From NCBI GenBank assembly GCA_003667865.1, contig CP033051.1, forward strand, positions 2,129,501 through 2,193,500: 64,000 bases of DNA, written 5' to 3'. The notes beneath the pieces were generated by a model, which was not told where the DNA came from, ran no database searches, and worked only from the letters and a program-made list of their open reading frames with translations. Positions 63,543-64,000 of the stretch are shown here, piece by piece. Position 1 is the first letter of the stretch, and each line of letters starts with the position of its first letter. This stretch comes from Rossellomorea marisflavi (GTDB lineage: Bacteria; Bacillota; Bacilli; Bacillales; Bacillaceae_B). The translations under genes were made by a program, and so were the position numbers.

Positions 63543-64000
63543 ATGCAAAATGGACACCCAATAAGTGAACTAACACGGCATCACTGTTCAAAAGAAACTG
63601 GGTCACATATTCTATATATTTATAATGAATTAGATAAATATCTTTTAAATACAATTCATTTTATCAGTGAGGGATTAGCTAATAGTGAAATAGTGTTCGT
63701 AATAGAATCAGATGAAATGATTAGAACTATACAAAATGAATTAATTCTAAATGGACTGAATGTTGATTCCTATCCAAACGTAATCTTTGCTAATAATAAG
63801 GATTCTTATCTTACTGATGATCAATTTGATATCTCAAAAGCTCGTGAACTTCTTATTTTAGTTAAACCATATACTGAGAAAAAAATGAAGATACGAACAT
63901 GGGGACATGTTCCATTAACTGATTCTGGGGCGGTATTAGAAAAGCTTCGTCTGTTTGAGCTAGAATGTGATGCATTTGTTTCAAGAAAAGATATCACAAC
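63543..64000 (+). CDS. MEDS-domain protein, 3' end outside the window
   Basis: The first 152 codons are visible. The stretch GSHILYIYNELDKYLLNTIHFISEGLANSEIVFVIESDEM and the following halves (PNVIFANNKDSYL..., RTWGHVPLTDSGAVLEKL) match the MEDS domain, a RecA-like sensory module found in DcmR and in front of histidine kinases or anti-sigma modules. AAAGGAG lies before the ATG. The output domain lies beyond the end of the window. Confidence 0.75.
   Translation, partial: MQNGHPISELTRHHCSKETGSHILYIYNELDKYLLNTIHFISEGLANSEIVFVIESDEMIRTIQNELILNGLNVDSYPNVIFANNKDSYLTDDQFDISKARELLILVKPYTEKKMKIRTWGHVPLTDSGAVLEKLRLFELECDAFVSRKDIT

Overview
The window is about 64 kb of low-GC Firmicute DNA. Purine-rich Shine-Dalgarno sites precede nearly every gene, TTG and GTG starts are frequent, and there is a CwlJ spore-cortex hydrolase, a Bce-type peptide-resistance module, a PAS sporulation-type kinase and many Bacillus-type conserved families (YkuK, DUF2653, DUF4256, YiaAB). 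I infer a spore-forming Bacillaceae chromosome; species cannot be fixed from the sequence. No phage, insertion sequence, CRISPR array, rRNA or tRNA was found.

Layout. 1-4 kb: a CmtR-like metal sensor with a CadA P-type ATPase, then a CDF metal exporter. 4-7.4 kb: a DoxX membrane protein diverging from a NIT-like chemoreceptor, with three Crp/Fnr-type boxes between them. 7.5-19.2 kb: housekeeping and small membrane genes, a Na/Pi transporter, an S51 peptidase, a six-TM chemoreceptor, cwlJ, an isochorismatase-like hydrolase and a YibE/F pair, mixed with several decaying genes. 19.6-26.5 kb: a lipoprotein, a cysteine-desulfurase-like enzyme, and a complete response regulator / kinase / ABC (Bce-type) module with a candidate operator. 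26.6-33 kb: a nonsense-interrupted DUF2935 gene, a radical SAM protein, a HAD phosphatase, a second isochorismatase-like protein, an acidic lipoprotein and SelO. 33-38.4 kb: a ROK repressor diverging from galK-galE-galT. 38.5-46.6 kb: a DUF3784 protein, an orphan sensor kinase, RlmCD, an ECF sigma/anti-sigma pair and an amidase. 46.8-53.4 kb: YkuK, DUF4256, alpha/beta hydrolase, Dabb, a manganese-riboswitch operon and a third chemoreceptor. 53.5-64 kb: a triple-PAS kinase, a GNAT enzyme, an M3-like peptidase, a second ECF sigma/anti-sigma pair, a VOC protein with its MerR regulator behind a 19-bp-spacer promoter, and the start of a MEDS-domain protein.

The most unusual signal is a dispersed intergenic element found three times (28621-28799, 42786-42964, 50527-50705). 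Each copy has four roughly 21-bp motifs, two direct and two inverted, in exactly the same geometry (51-bp period on each side of a dyad, 177 bp from the first GGAC to the last GTCC), although much of the sequence between the motifs has diverged. Two further intergenic arrays have a period of about 21-22 bp (11105-11189, 30884-31002). Other points of interest are the yybP-ykoY-type riboswitch in front of an uncharacterised two-gene operon, the Crp/Fnr boxes near -41 of two divergent promoters, and six broken or remnant genes.
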